Shown here piece by piece: positions 45,241 through 45,692 of a DNA stretch of 45,692 nt. The DNA is from Flavobacteriaceae bacterium (GTDB lineage: Bacteria; Bacteroidota; Bacteroidia; Flavobacteriales; Weeksellaceae), in the NCBI GenBank assembly GCA_030529185.1, contig JAUMXI010000003.1, positions 57,659-103,350 on the forward strand, in the 5' to 3' direction. The notes below the pieces were generated by a model, which searched no databases, was not told where the DNA came from, and saw only the letters and a program-made list of their open reading frames with translations. The translations under genes and the position numbers were made by a program. Every line of letters begins with the position of its first letter. Positions within the stretch are counted from its first letter, which is position 1.

Positions 45241-45609
45241 AGGAGTGTTTTTTAAAAAATGATAAACCTTAGTAGGGATGCCCTTTTGCTTAGAAATATA
45301 AAGCATATGAGCAGTGCCAAGGCTCTTGCCATCGTGAAAGCCAAAACAGGCATTGGCATTTTTTAACATCCAACGATTTCTAATAGGACCTGCTGATTTT
45401 CCAAATTTTCCCCAAAAAGCAGGAAATATTTGGCATTTTATGCCATTTTTCTCTGCATACTGTATTACAAGTTTATCAGTGCCATTTGCACCACCAGAGA
45501 ATAGGCAAATTTCAGACTTATTGAAATCTTTGAGGTAATCCTCTAACACAGTTGAAAAAGTGGCAAAATCCGTAAAATAACGGCTACCACAAACAATAAT
45601 ATTTGTCAT
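45235..45609 (-). CDS. SLOG/DUF2493 family nucleotide-binding protein
   Basis: A 124-residue Rossmann-like protein of the YspA/DUF2493 group of the SLOG superfamily. It starts MTNIIVCGSRYFTD (GSRxF, residues 8-12) and has the phosphate-binding loop SGGANGTD (38-45) and the GPIRNRWM motif (74-81), then GTAHM near residue 98. SLOG proteins bind nucleotides or their derivatives and are frequent in phages, plasmids and conjugative elements. The ATG at 45609 is preferred to one at 45657, which would add a hydrophobic stretch not seen in the family. Its context suggests a mobile or defence-related locus. Confidence 0.82.
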   Translation of the reverse strand: MTNIIVCGSRYFTDFATFSTVLEDYLKDFNKSEICLFSGGANGTDKLVIQYAEKNGIKCQIFPAFWGKFGKSAGPIRNRWMLKNANACFGFHDGKSLGTAHMLYISKQKGIPTKVYHFLKNTPV

Positions 45610-45692
45610 AGTAGTAAAAGAATTTAATTTTATAGTATAAAGATACGAAAAAAACATGATATAAACAACTGAAAATCAATAAAATAATGTTA

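Overview
The window is chromosomal DNA of an AT-rich member of the Bacteroidota, most likely class Flavobacteriia and plausibly family Weeksellaceae (the Chryseobacterium, Riemerella, Bergeyella and Elizabethkingia neighbourhood). The evidence is promoters of the Bacteroidota type (TTTG, about 19 nt, TAnnTTTG), few Shine-Dalgarno sequences, Bacteroidota families (DUF1599, DUF4286, DUF6261, DUF1573, short SpeA) and Bacteroidota-style repeats and leaders. The genus cannot be fixed from sequence alone.

Layout. 1-1137: the end of a TonB-dependent receptor and a secreted thioredoxin-like protein. 1255-5523 (minus strand): tRNA-Leu(CAA), a metallo-beta-lactamase-fold hydrolase and the conserved translation operon thrS-infC-rpmI-rplT. 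5654-6703: a decaying secreted-protein locus with an in-frame stop and a small ORF. 6898-11559: hypoxanthine-DNA glycosylase, queA and uvrA. 11594-13382: an accessory pocket with an unknown AT-rich gene, a degenerate 42-bp tandem repeat and a DUF6261 gene. 13494-21821: rlmN, a copper P-type ATPase, gpmI, a membrane-anchored unknown, pyrophosphatase, a glycosyltransferase and an HD hydrolase. 21932-28739: arginine decarboxylase, a frameshifted lipoprotein, kbl, folP, DUF1599, SAM hydrolase, phoH and rplS. 28854-32003: an XRE regulator, a TerC-type membrane protein and an M14 peptidase, with several TACAAATGTA-like boxes between them. 32096-43315: serS, DUF1573, valS, tatA, a PAP2 phosphatase, DUF4286, gyrA, a TPR protein and a polytopic membrane protein. 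43463 to the end: accessory DNA with a toxin-antitoxin pair, a lipoprotein, a structured intergenic region and a SLOG/DUF2493 protein.

Most of the window is housekeeping: translation (thrS, serS, valS, infC, L19, L20, L35, queA, rlmN), DNA repair and topology (uvrA, HDG, gyrA) and central metabolism. Intrinsic hairpin terminators sit in many gene junctions and are often shared by convergent genes.

The most unusual material is at the right end. The TA module has a predicted inverted-repeat operator over its -10 region. The SLOG gene has a 54-nt stem-loop starting inside its stop codon, then a terminator, then a long imperfect inverted repeat with two mutually exclusive folds. I see no CRISPR array, rRNA operon, complete insertion sequence or convincing new multi-gene defence system. 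The SLOG gene and its structured 3' region are the best candidates for something undescribed.
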